A stretch of DNA of 64,000 bases from Linnemannia elongata (lineage: Eukaryota > Mortierellomycota > Mortierellomycetes > Mortierellales > Mortierellaceae). The notes under the pieces are model-generated. The model was not told where the DNA came from. It was given only the letters and a program-made list of their open reading frames with translations, and did no database searches. Positions within the stretch are counted from its first letter, which is position 1. The number at the start of each line of letters is the position of its first letter. Shown here piece after piece: positions 1 to 10,819 of this stretch. The position numbers were made by a program, and so were the translations under genes. The DNA is taken from assembly GCA_036320915.1 (NCBI GenBank), contig JAXBDG010000007.1:310001-374000 (forward strand), read 5' to 3'.

Positions 1-236
1 CCCCATCCCTATCACCAGAGGACCGTTTCTTTCCTGAATTCATGCATGCATTAGCACTTGTTAGTAGGCATGAATTACCCCCCTAGAAAATTATTTGGTT
101 GCTAACCGCCAACTTCCCTCCCTTTTCTATCCCCCTCCAACCACTCACCTCACTCCATCCGCCCCATCCACTCACCCACCTTTACGCCTCACCAACATGA
201 TACCCCTACCCATCAACCAACCAAATAGCTCTACAG

Positions 237-822
237 GGTTAATATCCTCCTCCTAACCCCCTACACCGTCATCCTGGTCCTCATGATCCTCAATCGCGTC
301 GCCGTCCTCGACGTCAACGACCAATGCTTTATCGGTCTCAAACCCCTCGCATCCATCACCCTCATTCTCTACGACATCTTCATTTCCTCCTGGTTGACAA
401 TCCTCTTCATCCGTCCATTGATGTCCACAACTTCTGTCCTCCAAGGACCCTCTAAAGGAAAACTCCGTCAAGTCGCCCGAAGGACTCTTATCGGTTCTAT
501 CGTCGCCCTTATCCTTTCTTCTGCAAACGTGTTTACTTTGGTCTACTTCAAGGGCTATGAGGATTCTGTCTTGTGTCTGTTGTCGTGCACGTTGGACGTG
601 ACCTTGAACGCATGCGCAGTCCATTGGGTGACTTCTAGAGCGAGGGGATCGAACGGCACAGAAAAGGGTGGTTCGAGAAACCATCAGCAAACTCCTCATG
701 GTGGTATTGGACATGGTGCCGTCGGCTACAGCAACTATACTCATCCCGCGACTAGTACTGAGAAGCATATCATGCCAACTGACACTCATATCTCAGTCAC
801 TGTCGAGTCTTACCAAGAGTAG
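237..822 (+). CDS. 3' exon of a multi-pass membrane protein of unknown function (5'-partial)
   Basis: This is the last exon of a gene whose start lies outside the window. The open frame extends upstream of the first Met (283) to a plausible splice acceptor, CTCTACAG, ending at 236; the residues added this way are hydrophobic (VNILLLTPYTVILVL), which supports the longer exon. Visible are about four membrane-spanning stretches: the opening segment, one around TLILYDIFISSWLTILFI, one around LIGSIVALILSSANVFTLVYF, and one around LCLLSCTLDVTLNACAVHW. They are followed by a polar, His/Ser/Thr-rich tail of about 55 residues. The layout resembles the last transmembrane helices of a seven-helix protein with a cytosolic tail, and similar uncharacterised proteins are common in Mucoromycota-type fungi (from memory, unverified). 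I cannot assign a function. Bases 1-236 are probably intron; no donor could be placed. Confidence 0.6.
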
Positions 823-1517
823 TAAATGAGTCACCCCCCTTTTCACCTTGCACCCCCGTCCCCCTTTTACAACGCGCCCGCCAAGTTTTTTTTTTTTTGG
901 TTCGTTTTTACATAGTATATCTAAATAGCCATATTGACACATAACATAACATACCTTACCTATTTCCTATCTCCAACACTCGTTCCCATTTGACATGCAC
1001 AATGCATAATGCACAAAGCGCAATGAACAATGGACATTGAACGACGACACATAATAATATTGCGATAATAAAGACGAGAAAGAGCGCTTTATTTGACGAC
1101 AAGAAATGCTAATAGAGAATTATGGTGATTTGTGGTGTGATTTTTGTTGGCTCGTTGGCAACTCGTCGAAAACGATGTTTTCTTTTTTTTTTCTTTTTTT
1201 TGGTGCTTTTCTTTATGTGTTTAGTTCGTGTGGTATTTTGAGTTGATTTGTTCTGTTTGTCCTATTGTCCTATTGTCCTATCGTCCTGTTGTCCTGTTGT
1301 ACTGTGTGTCCTATTGAGTGCGAGTCTGAAATGGTCCAGAAAACAGTCATCTCATGTCGCGATGGCCGTCCTGCGCAGACCTGTTCTTGATTCGTTGCAA
1401 ATTTTGGTAGCTGTTGTGGATGTTGAAGCTGTTCAGATCCTTGGCGCAATATCCGTGACCACACAAGGTGGTCTCTCAATGGCACGCCTCGCAAATGAAT
1501 ATCAAGTATCCGTGTCC
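823..1517. other. Convergent 3' spacer
   Basis: This spacer lies between two convergent genes, the membrane protein on the left and SGT1 on the right, so it should hold both 3' UTRs. AT-rich stretches with AATAATAAAG-like sequence near 1040-1070 could be polyadenylation signals. There is also a T-rich tract near 1180-1200. I see no further gene. Confidence 0.5.
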
Positions 1518-3404
1518 TTAAGAGTTGTACTACATGAACGAAAACCACAAAAAAAAAAAAAACAATACTAGTTAGCAAGGGACCACAGTATGATAGAAAT
1601 AAAACAAGTACAACTGCACAAAAGCAAAAGAAAAGGAGAGGTACCTTCTTGGCGACCATGCCCTCTGGAGGACGGGTCTCGACGGTACCCTTGCCGACCT
1701 CGTCCCAGTTGGTCGAGAGGCAGGTTCCGTTGCTCTCCGTGAAACTCTTCATCATCGCACGCTTGGTGTTGTCGTCAGCGTCCTTGTAGATCTGGGCAAA
1801 GAGCTGGTTCAAGGCCTTGTCGCCATCGGCCTTCTCCTCATCCTTGGCCGCTTCCTTCTCCAACGCATCCCAGTTTTTAGTCTTTCTCGACGAGGAAGGG
1901 TAAGCAGGTGCGCCCGCAGCTATTGTTTCTCAACGAATCATATTAGGTCTTTTGTAGTGACTTGCAAAGTAGAGCTGCATCGTTCTGATAGAAAGTAGAG
2001 AAAGACTAACCGTTGGTGGTGGCCATTGATCCGGCGTTGACATCATCGCCCTCGAGGGCTCCCCACTTGATGGCGAAGCGCTCCTTCTTGAGCTGGATCT
2101 CAATCTTGGTAGAAAGGACCTCAAACTTGCTCTCCGAGGGAACAACAGCGTGGCTCAAAGGGTCCAGCTCCAACGAGTAGTCCGATCCAGTAGGCATCTT
2201 GACCGAAACCGACAACTATTACGGAGTAATCGCAAATGGTCCTATGTGTTAGTGTTGTGATCCATCTCGGTTACATTGACTCCAGCATCTCGTGGTCGAA
2301 TCAATGATTTGCCGTTTGAAATCCTTACAGCGTTCTCCGTGATGTTGATGTCGACCGATTCCTTCTTGACGTTCTTGATGAAAACGCTGATGGTAACATA
2401 GCTGTCGTTCTGGTACCATTCGTGTCTATTGTAATGGAACGAAAATAAGAGAACCTCAATCACCGTTAGCGACTTCGTCTTATCCATCATGACCTCCGTC
2501 TAAATTCCCTGTGACAAAGAGCTGCAATCCATACCTGACACGGTGAGCAGCGGGAGTAGCAGGGGCAGCAGCGGCAGCAACAACAGGAGCAGTAACAACA
2601 GGGGCAGCAGCAACAGGGGCAGGAGTAGGGGCAGGTGCAGGTGCAGGAGCAGGAGCAGGTGCAGTAACCTTGGGCTGCTTAGCGAGTTCCTGTTCATTCT
2701 TGCGCATCCAGCTGGCCAAAGTTCTCTGATCGGGGCTCAAAACGTGGCAAGCCTCCAATGCGACCTTGGCAGTCTGGTAATCATGCAAGTGGAACGCCGC
2801 AACACTATTAGACAAACGAGCAGATATAATACAGGTTAATTATTGTTGTTTTCTTGCGGAGAGCAAAGCATGGCAGATCGAATGGTGAGAATAGTGTGGT
2901 AAAAGTGGGGTAAGCGTGGTGCAAAGTTATAGATAGCGTACCCTTTGCGGAGCTGAGCCTTGGCCTCGACTGAGACGTCGACGGAGGGCTTCTCCTTGAT
3001 GAGAGCGAGAGCCTTGAGGGCATCTTCATAAGCTTCCTTGTCCTTCCCCAGCTTCTGATAGGTGGCCGAGCTAAACACGTTGACAAACAGCAAGGGCATA
3101 AAGAAGTATTAGTAACTTGGTGTACTTTTTTGCTGTGCAAGGCTCCCTTTCCTCCCAGTCGCTTGTTTTGCGCACACTAGTCCTTCGCGTTTGCAGTCTA
3201 CGCTATCCGAAGTAACTCTTCCTTCCCTGCTATTCTCTCGTTGTCTTCCATTGAATAAGAGAAGGAGACTTACCGCTTGAGGAAGATCTCGACATGAGAC
3301 GCGTTGATCTCGATGGCCTTTGTGTAAAAGTTGACTGCCTCCTCATAGTCTTCGTCAGCGAAGGCATGGCTGCCCTGAGCGAACAGGTCCTGAACGGTAG
3401 TCAT
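1518..3404 (-). CDS. SGT1: SGT1 co-chaperone (TPR-CS-SGS protein)
   Basis: Seven exons join in frame to 372 codons: 3404-3274, 3070-2942, 2804-2535, 2425-2329, 2215-2011, 1919-1645 and 1529-1518. Residues 1-125 form TPR repeats (AFADEDYEEAVNFYTKAIEI; SATYQKLGKDKEAYEDALKAL; AFHLHDYQTAKVALEAC). A Pro/Ala linker follows, then a CS domain at about 177-265 (HEWYQNDSYVTISVFIK, PTGSDYSLELDPL, STKIEIQLKK), then an SGS domain at about 280-372 (AYPSSSRKTKNWDALEKE, LFAQIYKDADDNTKRAMMKS). The order and length are those of eukaryotic SGT1. Family knowledge: SGT1 bridges Hsp90 to client assemblies such as SCF ubiquitin ligases and the kinetochore CBF3 complex. The last exon is only 12 bases (Y-N-S-stop). 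I chose it because SGT1 proteins typically end in a K-K-Y/W motif and this restores K-K-Y; that short exon is the least certain part. Confidence 0.93.
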
Positions 3405-3948
3405 TGCTGTGTGTGTTTGTTGAGTTTGAGGATGGATGGGTGAGTAGAAAACAAAGGGGAGGGAAAGGGGTGAAGTGGAGCAAAGTTGAAAAGCAAAAAA
3501 AGGCGGAGAGGGAAAATGAAGAGTCTCACTGAGAGGAGTCCAGAAACATCCATCAGTAGTACATCTGAAGATCATACTTGAGTATTTAATACGGTGACGT
3601 AGATCTCGGAATTTGAGCGAGGGTGAAGGAGGGAGAGTAGGCAACAAGGAATGCAAGGAAGAAGAAAAAAAAGGAGATCTAAACCACAATTGCATTCGAA
3701 CTCTTCCACGGAAACCCAAGGACCACAGCTACCACAGGACTTGTACTGCCAGCAACTACTTTTTCCGGTCAAAGGACATTCCGCTTGGGAAACATTCATC
3801 CATCACATTCCTTACATTCACTCACATTCGCAGGATCCCCGAAAAGTCCGAGAACAGCCGAGGAGCATAAGAACGGAACCAACACACTGCAAACAGCCGC
3901 CCCTCCTATCGACAACCACCACCCCAAAGAGGATACCAATATATAGAG
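3405..3948. promoter_or_regulatory. Divergent promoter region between SGT1 and the small membrane protein gene
   Basis: The 544-bp spacer separates two divergent genes, so it should carry both promoters. I see several AGGGG pentamers near 3455-3475, which resemble the stress-response element core known from yeast; whether they act here is inference. No convincing TATA box was found for either gene. Confidence 0.4.
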
Positions 3949-4545
3949 ATGAAGCCGCTTACGCTGCTACAGCGACAACGGATCACTCTCTCGCTTTTTT
4001 TTACAGTCGCTGTTGGAGCCGTATTCACCGTCGCAACTCCAGCATTCGTCCCGTGGAAGGTCGTCGACGACAAGCGTGCCCAGGCATTGGATCAGCAGAG
4101 ACGTCAAGGCAAGGATTTCCATGTCATCGAGAACCGCGGGCGGTCCAGAGGTGGCACTTCCTCCGAAGAACAGGATCCAACATCAACATCACCCTCATCA
4201 CAGGACCATAATGCGGCAACATCGTCTTCAATATCGCATCAAGGGCCTATCATTTCACTATTGACAGATCGGTCATCAACAACAGATTTAGGATCGGAGA
4301 GCCCAATAGCAACCACAGACGCAGAGCAGTCAGGGACAGAACCAGGGACCAAGAAGCGGAGACGGAGGCGGAAGAGAAAGATGGTCAACGAGGGATGGCA
4401 GGAGCTCACTGGAAGGACGGCCAGGGAGGAGAAGGAGAAGGAAGAGAAGGAGAAGCACCCGAATCATACCCAGACGCCTTCCGAGCCGGAACCCCTTGGC
4501 GAGAATGGAGGCCGAGAGATCTCTTGGAAGAACAAATCGCAATAA
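3949..4545 (+). CDS. Small single-pass membrane protein, function unknown
   Basis: An uninterrupted frame of 198 codons starts at the first ATG, which follows a long stopless leader, and has no visible intron. Residues 1-13 are basic (MKPLTLLQRQRIT). They are followed by one hydrophobic helix (about 14-33, LSLFFTVAVGAVFTVATPAF) and then a charged segment, DDKRAQALDQQRRQGKDF. The rest is Ser/Thr-rich and ends in a basic patch (KKRRRRRKRK) and a Glu/Lys-rich tail. A basic N-terminus with one helix would fit either a signal anchor or a mitochondrial inner-membrane anchor. The charged stretch right after the helix looks the most constrained; the tail is low complexity. I do not recognise the family. 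It shares a promoter region with SGT1 in divergent orientation. Confidence 0.6.
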   Translation: MKPLTLLQRQRITLSLFFTVAVGAVFTVATPAFVPWKVVDDKRAQALDQQRRQGKDFHVIENRGRSRGGTSSEEQDPTSTSPSSQDHNAATSSSISHQGPIISLLTDRSSTTDLGSESPIATTDAEQSGTEPGTKKRRRRRKRKMVNEGWQELTGRTAREEKEKEEKEKHPNHTQTPSEPEPLGENGGREISWKNKSQ

Positions 4546-6763
4546 ATCCCAACGCATCGACTTCCCATCTTCCCGTTGTAATCTATTCTGCTACTCCTTA
4601 TCCTTTCTCACTCACCGTATTTATACCAGTTATTATCAGTTGAGATAGCAACAAACGATAACTCGTGTGAGAGTGGTGTTTGCAGTATATCAATTGCTCG
4701 CCAGATTTGGGATCGTTTGATCAGTTTTGATCAGATATCGAAAATAGATTTTCAGGCACAACCAGAGTCTCATCACGTGGATCTGAGAAAGGGGGGTTTT
4801 AACTTTTCGTAATTGCACAGCCTCCACACGCGTAATTGAACGTTCGATAGTTGCACGTTTCCTAAATGATGCCCCACAAAAATTCTTTTTCTGTGTGCAC
4901 CCCGTTCATTGCTCACAACCTTTTTTTTTTTTTTTTTTTACCCTTTCACTTTCACACCTATTCTTTTCTTTACTCATTACTCTTTCCGTTTTGTTTGTTC
5001 GGGATTGCTTTTTCAACACAGACACACAAGCACACGCTTCTGGATTCAAAAAAAAGGGCCTTTTGAGAGCTTCAACCAGCCAATTTTTTTCCTGTCTACA
5101 AAGTACAAGAGAAAAGAAGAGGGTCATGAGGTGCAGAATATTATTTCATCAACCATTCAAATCACAGCCCATAAGCACCTGTCTGATGTCCCTCAATGTT
5201 CGAGAGTTCGATTTTGTCTCTCAGTCCACTTTGGGCAATATACATCAATGCATCCAAAGCAAATCCCTTTTTCGTGTGTTCGTGCGCATGTATGTGCGTG
5301 CGCTGTTTTTTGACACAAAGGGGGAGAAATGGAAGGGCGTAGTGGGAAGAGCAATAGGGAGAGATAGCCCTTTTGGAGGGAAAAGGCTCGGTCATGGACC
5401 TATTTTGGCTCGCAACACAAAACGCAACGGGTAAAAAAGAAGATGCGAAAGAGAAAGGAACGATGCATAGCAAGAAGAAAAGGGGGACCATGGGTGGAAC
5501 CTCATTTCATCGCATCGCACTTTACACCAAAAAAAAGACCGAGCGAGATCATTCATTTTGTATTATCGATAAAACAAAACAACCAAAAACTAGATAATGT
5601 AGATGAGGGAATAATTGACATGAAACGAGGATAGTGCAAGAGCGCAAAGATTGTGATGGTGGTGGTCATGAGCAAGTGGATGCATTGTTGCGGAAAGAAC
5701 GTATCGGAATGGACTAGAAGACGAAGTATGAGTGATGAAGATGAATGCGCTTTTTTTTTCTTTGCGATTGCGAGTGAAGAACGAGTAGTAACCCCAACAT
5801 AACCTTCTCAGAGATGAAGAATGTCGTCTTCGTTCTCGCTCTTGGATGGTTACTGGATCTTTTTCCTTCGGAGAAAGAGAGCGGCGGTTATTTTTTTTTA
5901 TCCCTCTTCTTCTTTCTTCATGCTAACTGCCGGTCGCGATCCCCGAATGGATAAAGAGAGGAATGAACGAGGGAGAGAGGAATAGGGTAAGGGGAAAACT
6001 TTGTCGGATGGACAAACCTATCCACCAATGAGCGACGGCGTGCAAGGAACCAAACGTAAGAAAAATACTTTAGTTTGACCTAAAGAATGAATGAAAAAAA
6101 AAAAATGGCAATCGAAAACGTTCATATAAAAAGGCGAGGAGGCATTGGAGAGCTCCCTTTCTTTTTTCTTCTTTTCTCTTCTTTAACCTACCACCACCGA
6201 CCGATACTCCCCCAACAACAGCAACCGCGACACACTCACCCCTGCACTTTCACAGCAAACAAGACCTCACTGCACTCGTGGACAGGAAACTCGCTTTGTC
6301 ATCGTCCATATCAGAATCAATCAGGTACGAATGACCCTCTTCATATAGACACATTCATCTGGACAAGCGGGTAGACAGGATGGACAGAAAGAAACAAGGC
6401 TAAGCCTTGATAAGGGCATGACAGAAGCGACAATTGCAAAGCGAGACATACATATGGAAGGCAGAGAGAGAGAGAGTTCCCTTTTTTTGCATAATCTGGA
6501 CAAACATGCCCCTGTTCCGTGTTTGTTAACAGGAACGTGTGAGTGTGTACCTGTGTGCTCATCTGGACTTCTATTGTCGTCTGCCCTCTGTTCCACTTTG
6601 ATATTTGAGCACCAGGAACAACAGCATCATCATCACACGCCTCGTACATATCATATCTACATACCTCCCAGATCATCTTTACCATGGTCTTGATACATTG
6701 TTGTCTGAACCATATGGCCGTTTTCTTGTCTCTCCGCCTTGTCTCTCTTTTCCCTTCTTTCCT
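4546..6763. other. Non-coding spacer, no gene seen
   Basis: About 2.2 kb without a frame that looks protein-like: the open frames are short, overlap on both strands and are low complexity. Contents worth noting are a CACGTG palindrome at 4774-4779, a T tract at 4920-4939, paired TTGATCAG words near 4720, and pyrimidine-rich stretches before the carbonic anhydrase promoter. Confidence 0.5.
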
Positions 6764-6770
6764 TATAAAT
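6764..6770 (+). promoter_or_regulatory. TATA box of the carbonic anhydrase gene
   Basis: TATAAAT lies in a pyrimidine-rich stretch 242 bp upstream of the ATG at 7006. The sequence between is CT-rich, as in many fungal 5' leaders. Only the motif and its position support this. Confidence 0.45.
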
Positions 6771-7005
6771 ACGTCCACCCGGCCATTCGTTTCCCCTTCT
6801 TTCTTCTTTTCACTATCAACTTTCTTCTTTCTATTCGCTTCCATTACCCCACTTCTACCTTTTACCACTTTACATATTACTTTTCGAGATCCGACTGCAA
6901 GATCTCGAGTACACATACATATCTTCCACCATTTCATCCTTTAACACTTCGCGCTTCTGGTCACTCTTTAGCAAACCAGACTCACCACCCACATCACCAA
7001 CAAAC

Positions 7006-8380
7006 ATGGCCGCCAATACCACCCACACCAAGGAAACCACCATCACCACAACCACCTCCTCGACTGAAAACATCACCGCCCAGGTCCAGGCCCTCGACAT
7101 CAAGAACCCCCATAACCACCACAAACACCACCACCATCTCCTTCACAAGTACAACACCACAGAAGCCGAAGAGGCTGACGATGACGATGACGAGTCGTGC
7201 TGCCCCCGTTCCCCCGTTACTCTGGGACCTAGCCCCTCGGTCGCCAAGGAACACGGCCTTGCTCGTCTGATCAAGAACAACCGTGCCTGGTCCAAGGCCA
7301 TCAAGGAGCGTCAACCAGATTTCTTTGAGAAGTGCTCCAAGGGTCAGCAGCCTAAGGTCTTCTGGATCGGATGCTCTGATTCTCGTGTCCCCGAGAACGA
7401 GCTTCTTCAACTCGGTAGGTTACCCCCTCTCACATTGTTTCTTTTTTGTCCACATTTTTTTTTTTTTTTTTTTTTTTTTGTTGAGGAGGAATGGAGTCGG
7501 GGTACCAAAAAATTGCTTCGATAAGCCCGAAAGGGACACACACACATACACCATTGGCCATTGTTTGTCCCCCCTTCTCGCCTCTTTCCTTTCGTACATC
7601 ACGGTACGATGGTTGGCCAAAATTTTATTTTTATTTTCCGTCTCTCAACAATTGTTGTGTCCCTGTGTCTCTTTTGTGCTCCCTTGTGCTTTTGCTCTCT
7701 CTCTTTTGTACTCTGTACCTCGGTCATGTCATGTCATCCCCCAGACAATCTCTAACCGCTCTCTTTCCATCTCTCCTCTCTCTATTCTTTTCGATCGGGG
7801 TCCCCAATTCCGCCATATCTCACGACACCAACTCACCATCATACGCCATATCGTACCAACAAATACAGCACCAGGAGAGGTATTCACACACAGGAACATC
7901 GCAAACGTCGTCGTGAGCACAGATCTGAACTGCCTTTCTGTCCTCCAGTACGCAGTCGAGGTCCTCAAGGTCGAACACGTCGTTGTCTGTGGTCACTACG
8001 GCTGCGGAGGTGTTGCTGCCGCCTTGGGTGACCACTCTTATGGCTTGATCGATCACTGGCTCGGAAACATCAAGGAAGTCAAGGCCCAACACCAGGATAA
8101 CCTCGACCAGATCCTTGACCAGGAAGAGAAGTGTCGCGCTCTGGTTGAGATTAACGCCAGAAACTCGGTCTTGACGGTCGCAAAGTCACCGATCATGAAG
8201 GCTGCGTGGGAGAGAGGGCAGAAGGTTGAGATTGTCGGATTGGTGTATGATATCCAGACGGGCTTGTTGGGAGAGTTGGGTTACCACCTTAAGAACGCGG
8301 AGGATCTGAAGGCTCACTTGAGTGTTGATTCTAGTGCCCTCTTTGCTGCACGTGCTGCCGCCACCACCACTCGCTCTTAA
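7006..8380 (+). CDS. Beta-class carbonic anhydrase with His-rich leader
   Basis: Two exons, 7006-7414 and 7869-8380, join in frame to 306 residues across a 454-bp intron (donor GTAGGT, acceptor TACAG) that contains a long T tract. The zinc site of beta-carbonic anhydrases is complete: Cys123, Asp125 and Arg127 in WIGCSDSRVPENE, and His179 and Cys182 in VVVCGHYGCGG. Other family marks are FTHRNIANVV and the C-terminal VYDIQTG. The enzyme interconverts CO2 and bicarbonate; fungal homologues feed carboxylation reactions and CO2 sensing (family knowledge). The first 80 residues precede the catalytic fold and are unusual: Thr-rich, then HNHHKHHHHLLHK (36-48), then a run of five Asp and a Cys-Cys pair. 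There is no clear mitochondrial presequence, so a cytosolic enzyme is likely. The ATG at 7006 is the first in frame after the TATA box. Confidence 0.93.
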
Positions 8381-9290
8381 CATGCGGGTTGTGCAGTAGT
8401 ATAATAGCATGCCACCCCTACTTTTTTTTTTTTTTTTTGCTCTGCTTTCTTCTCTCTTCTATTTCTGTAATATTTTCTTTCTGTCGTTCTGTCGTTTTCT
8501 ACAAAGAGCTCCCAAGGCTTTTGTCTATACCTTTTCTTTCCTTCATTTTCTTCTACCAAAGAGAAAAACACCCTCCTCAAGAGCTGTAATTAAAACCAAT
8601 TTTCGTTTTTCCTGTTTTCCTTGACGTATGCTACGCCCATCATTTGCTCTCGTTTTTCCTTTTCTCTTGACCTTTTGGTCTGGGTCGGGGGACATTCCCT
8701 CCCAGAAAATTGTATTTTCGGCAATGCAAGAAACAAAAAAGTACATGACATGCACAAGAGCATTTGAAGGAGAAAAAAAAAAAAAAAAAAAGCAGGGTAC
8801 CCCCCCACCCCCACCCCCCCCCCCCAACCAAAGTCGAGACTGTCATCAGCTGCATCATCGGCGAGGGGTCCCGTAGGAGTGTGAAAAAGAAAAACTTGTT
8901 TAGTTTTGACGTGAAGGGGTTTAGAAGGTGTAACATCATGACCTGCAGCTGCTGAGGAACGATCGACTGCATGAAAAAAGATACATGATCTCTTTTTTAT
9001 TTTTTTTTGAAATGTTGTTTGACTTTGTTGATTCTTCTCACGCTTTGAAGATCTGGGAACTTGATCCAGATGGGAGGCTTAGACAAAGTAAAACGTGTGC
9101 AAAAAATGTAAACAGGCACAGCAGTAAGAAAATGGGAAAAGAGGTTCCCAACAGGGGGGGAAGGTTCTTGCAGAAGGCATGTGGCATGTGTGCGCGTAAA
9201 AAGAATAGTTCTTCTTGGTCATTCCTTACATATCCCTAGATAGCATTTCTTAAGTTCGTGCGCGCTGTTTCTCTTCCCATTCCTGCCCCT
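8381..9290. other. Spacer with homopolymer tracts
   Basis: Holds the 3' UTR of the carbonic anhydrase gene and the region beyond the decayed Sel1 copy. It contains T, A and C homopolymers, including a C-rich run near 8800-8825. I see no gene. Confidence 0.5.
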
Positions 9291-10660
9291 TCAAATGTAA
9301 TTGGCAGGCAAATGTCCATTGCTAGTGGCCTTGAGAAACCAGTGTACCACTTGGGAATCGTCCTTAGCCGTACTTTGTCCGTAGCGGTACATACAACCGA
9401 GTCTGTATTGACCTTCTGCCAATCCGTGGTTGGCGGCATCCTGGTACCAGTTCATCGCTTTAGAAAAGTCCTGGAGGACACCATGACCGTGTTTGTATAA
9501 TGTTCTGATGTTGAGATATGCCTCTGCATATCCTTGATCGACCGACTTGAGATACCACCATATCGCAATCGAGTAGTTTTGGGTGACACTCTCACTACTG
9601 TGGTGCATGGCTCCGACACACCGCTTTCCAACTGGGTGTCCTTGGTTGGCGGCCTTGAGGTAGCATTTTATGACAGCTTGGTAGTCCTGGCTGTCCATGT
9701 AATTGTATCCAAGAGTGACTTGAGCGTCAATGTCACTCTGACTGACTGACTGACAACAGGTTTTGTTGGAAGGGAGATGTCGGCGAGAGCAGAGACCTCA
9801 ATGGTAAGAGGGGATATCTCCTTGGGCAGTCGCGGCTCGTTGTCGTCGCTGGAAGGCTGGTCAATGGACGTTTTGCTGCTGTTCTGCTGAGCCTTGGGTA
9901 TGCTACCCATGTATGTCGAGGGCGCCGCTGTCTATTGACGTTTAGAGCTATAGCCGTGTCAAAGATGACGAGGTCTTTGGTAAGAGACTGAAGAATATAT
10001 AAAAACATTACTCGTAAATTGTTTCCTCGTAGTCTAAAGCGAGGATTGAGAAACGAGGATAATGGGTGGGTAGTGGATATTGTGGCCGCATTGTTGTGAA
10101 TGAGTTGCGCCTCGGGAGCCGCGCTGCTTGTTGCTCAATCTGCTTTAGACCTGATGGCTGCTGCTGAGGGGTGCTGTCCTGTGGGTTGCCTACGATAATA
10201 TCCAGTATTTCGCCGGGAATGACAGCAATTCGAAGCGGCTTTACCCTCGTGCGGAGAACATAGATATGTTATGGTGTTAGCCAAATAGTAAACTCGCTCT
10301 CGCTTTGCACGAACCTACAAGACCATAGACGAACGTGTTGAAGTCGTTTCCTGACATGAATGAGGCGCATTGTGGCGAATATCCTCCCGGAGTATGAACT
10401 TGTCTTTTGTGACCCGGTCAGCGTAGATATCGATATTGACAACTTTGGAAAGGAGTGAGGGAGACGAGGTAAGGTTGTTGATGTTGATGGAACGAATGCC
10501 CTGAGTATTGGGAAAGGTGAATGATATTGCAATCAGACTGTTACTAGGGGGTGAATGTCGCTTAGAGTAAAAATTGTATGAGTCAAGGACAAAGGAGAAG
10601 TGAAAAGTGGGCGAGTGCTTCGGCAAAAGAAAAGTGTGACCCGGGGCAAGTGCGGAGGAT
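9291..10660 (-). pseudogene. Decayed Sel1-repeat protein gene (paralogue of the neighbour at 10820-12745)
   Basis: Reading on the minus strand, parts of the neighbour's architecture appear in the right order but in different frames. First comes the leader (VVNIDIYADRVTKDKFILRE, near 10480-10390) with no ATG in its frame. Next is KPLRIAVIPGEILDIIV near 10220-10170, which matches LEPRRIAAVPNTVLDVVV of the intact gene. A Ser/Pro-rich linker follows (GSIPKAQQNSSKTS, near 9900). Last are about three Sel1 repeats (NYMDSQDYQAVIKCYLKAANQG and on) ending at a stop at 9291. At least two frame changes are needed. One falls in a CAGT tetranucleotide repeat near 9745-9760, where gain or loss of one unit would explain it. 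Unseen introns could account for some changes, but not easily for the missing start. Confidence 0.7.
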
Positions 10661-10819
10661 CATTTCAGGTACATGCACATCTGGAACGTGTAGAGTTTGA
10701 TCACCGCGTGAAACTAAGATAGTTATCAGTCAGCGATAAAAACCAGATTGATTTTGCAGCAAATTTATTTTGTTATGAAATCCACCACGAAACATCTTTT
10801 TGATTGTTTTGGCGACTAT

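Noticed and set aside
4895..5434. 179-codon plus-strand frame between the small membrane protein and carbonic anhydrase genes
   Set aside because: It starts in a T tract, overlaps frames in both other phases and the opposite strand, and has no protein-like conserved motif.
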